Position numbers and translations under genes: made by a program. A DNA stretch of 64,000 bases from Thalassotalea psychrophila (GTDB lineage Bacteria; Pseudomonadota; Gammaproteobacteria; Enterobacterales; Alteromonadaceae), in NCBI RefSeq assembly GCF_031583595.1, contig NZ_CP134145.1:3534001-3598000 (forward strand). Direction: 5' to 3'. This document shows positions 63,447-64,000 of the stretch, one piece after another. Within the stretch, counting starts at the first letter, position 1, and every line of letters starts with the position of its first letter. The notes below the pieces were generated by a model. The model was not told where the DNA came from and did not search any database. It saw only the letters and a list, made by a program, of their open reading frames with translations.

Positions 63447-63998
63447 TTACCACATTAAATCATCTGGAATTTGATAATCGGCGTACGGGTCATCTTCATC
63501 TATGTCATCAACGTCTACTTTTTCATTACTCAGTAGAATGACATTTTCATCTAACGTGGCAATTTTTTCGGCGGTTTCATTGGTAACTACATAAGTGACT
63601 CCACTTAATGCACAAATGGCTAAACGGCCATTGATTAATGCTTTTTGTGTGGTGTCGTTTATATAAAGTTTTTTCACTTTGCCATTATCGGTATAGTTGT
63701 ATTCAACCTCACCGTTAATGCCTTTTATATTATGATGCTCTAGAATTTGTAAAACTCTTTGTTGTAACTCTTTTTCAGCTAACTGTTGTTTTTTCTGCGC
63801 ATTTAGCTCATTGTCTTTTGCTGTTTTTTCAGCTTTCGATTTCGCTAAGTCCTGCTTTACTTGCTCTTGTAATGTGGCTTCAATAGCCACACCGCTGCGC
63901 TTTTGTTTATTCTTTTTACGTTTGTCACTATTCGCTTGGCGAGTTTTTTGTTTAGTCGTTAAACCCGCTTTTAGTAACTGATCTTGTAATGATGACAT
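63447..63998 (-). CDS. DUF2058-family (YaiL-like) nucleoprotein
   Basis: 183 residues. The N-terminus MSSLQDQLLKAGLTTKQKTR is a strong DUF2058 signature and is followed by a Lys/Arg-rich stretch (about 20-40), a long charged helix (about 45-90) and a compact C-terminal domain ending in an acidic tail, DVDDIDEDDPYADY. The family is described as nucleic-acid-associated; its function is unclear. The full gene is inside the window, with its ATG at 63998. Confidence 0.9.
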   Translation of the reverse strand: MSSLQDQLLKAGLTTKQKTRQANSDKRKKNKQKRSGVAIEATLQEQVKQDLAKSKAEKTAKDNELNAQKKQQLAEKELQQRVLQILEHHNIKGINGEVEYNYTDNGKVKKLYINDTTQKALINGRLAICALSGVTYVVTNETAEKIATLDENVILLSNEKVDVDDIDEDDPYADYQIPDDLMW

Positions 63999-64000
63999 CA

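Overview
The window looks like chromosomal DNA of a marine gammaproteobacterium, most likely Alteromonadales and probably Colwelliaceae (Colwellia/Thalassotalea type). The basis is AT-rich DNA with long AT-rich spacers, closest-feeling matches to Shewanella/Colwellia housekeeping proteins, a large TonB-dependent receptor, a giant sensor kinase and EAL proteins. The taxonomic call is inference from protein character; no rRNA gene is present. I saw no tRNA, rRNA, CRISPR array, prophage or complete insertion sequence.

Layout. 0-10 kb is mostly housekeeping: the 3' part of a POT peptide transporter, the ribH-nusB-thiL-pgpA operon (minus strand), ETF-ubiquinone oxidoreductase divergent from etfBA with two PsrA-like boxes between them, yciH (SUI1) and an EEP-family phosphatase/nuclease. 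10.2-18.3 kb is a nine-gene minus-strand operon encoding the whole lower 3-hydroxyanthranilate (2-aminomuconate) route to pyruvate and acetyl-CoA: semialdehyde dehydrogenase, oxopentenoate hydratase, acylating acetaldehyde dehydrogenase, HOA aldolase, oxalocrotonate decarboxylase, aminomuconate deaminase, 3-hydroxyanthranilate dioxygenase, ACMS decarboxylase and a FAH-family protein.

18.7-34.3 kb is a second catabolic block. On the plus strand lie an MFS transporter, an aspartate-dehydrogenase-like enzyme, a VOC protein, a TauE/SafE exporter, a putidaredoxin-type ferredoxin and a second 3-hydroxyanthranilate dioxygenase. On the minus strand lie an Fe-S membrane protein, a GntR regulator and a tight operon of FAH-family hydrolase, VOC dioxygenase, alpha/beta hydrolase, ThDP enzyme and aldehyde dehydrogenase, then another TauE/SafE exporter. 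A RutE-like nitroreductase and a LysR regulator close the block. A shared TGTATACA palindrome ahead of the MFS gene, the aspartate-dehydrogenase gene, gntR and the FAH operon suggests one GntR regulon. The substrate is not evident.

34.6-45.5 kb holds two unknown exported proteins and a signalling island: an Hpt protein, a response regulator with a degenerate EAL domain, a response regulator with an intact EAL domain, and an 1818-residue hybrid kinase with two tandem periplasmic binding-protein sensors, then a Crp/Fnr regulator. 45.7-48.7 kb has a MocR regulator divergent from ccoG. 48.7-60.3 kb is an amino-acid-related region: a small exported protein, a TonB receptor, an NSS symporter with kynureninase, an LVIVD-repeat protein, and a TyrR-type sigma-54 activator divergent from methionine gamma-lyase, whose promoter shows a -24/-12 element and two TyrR boxes. 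60.3-64 kb holds an RluA-type pseudouridine synthase, msrPQ, a glutaredoxin-like protein and a DUF2058 protein.

The most unusual non-coding signal is a structured repeat family: two 102-bp copies plus one 50-bp copy in tandem at 55.0-55.25 kb, a 50-bp copy in the gntR leader at 25.42 kb, and a diverged inverted copy at 34.42-34.52 kb. In the diverged copy stem sequences change but base-pairing is kept.
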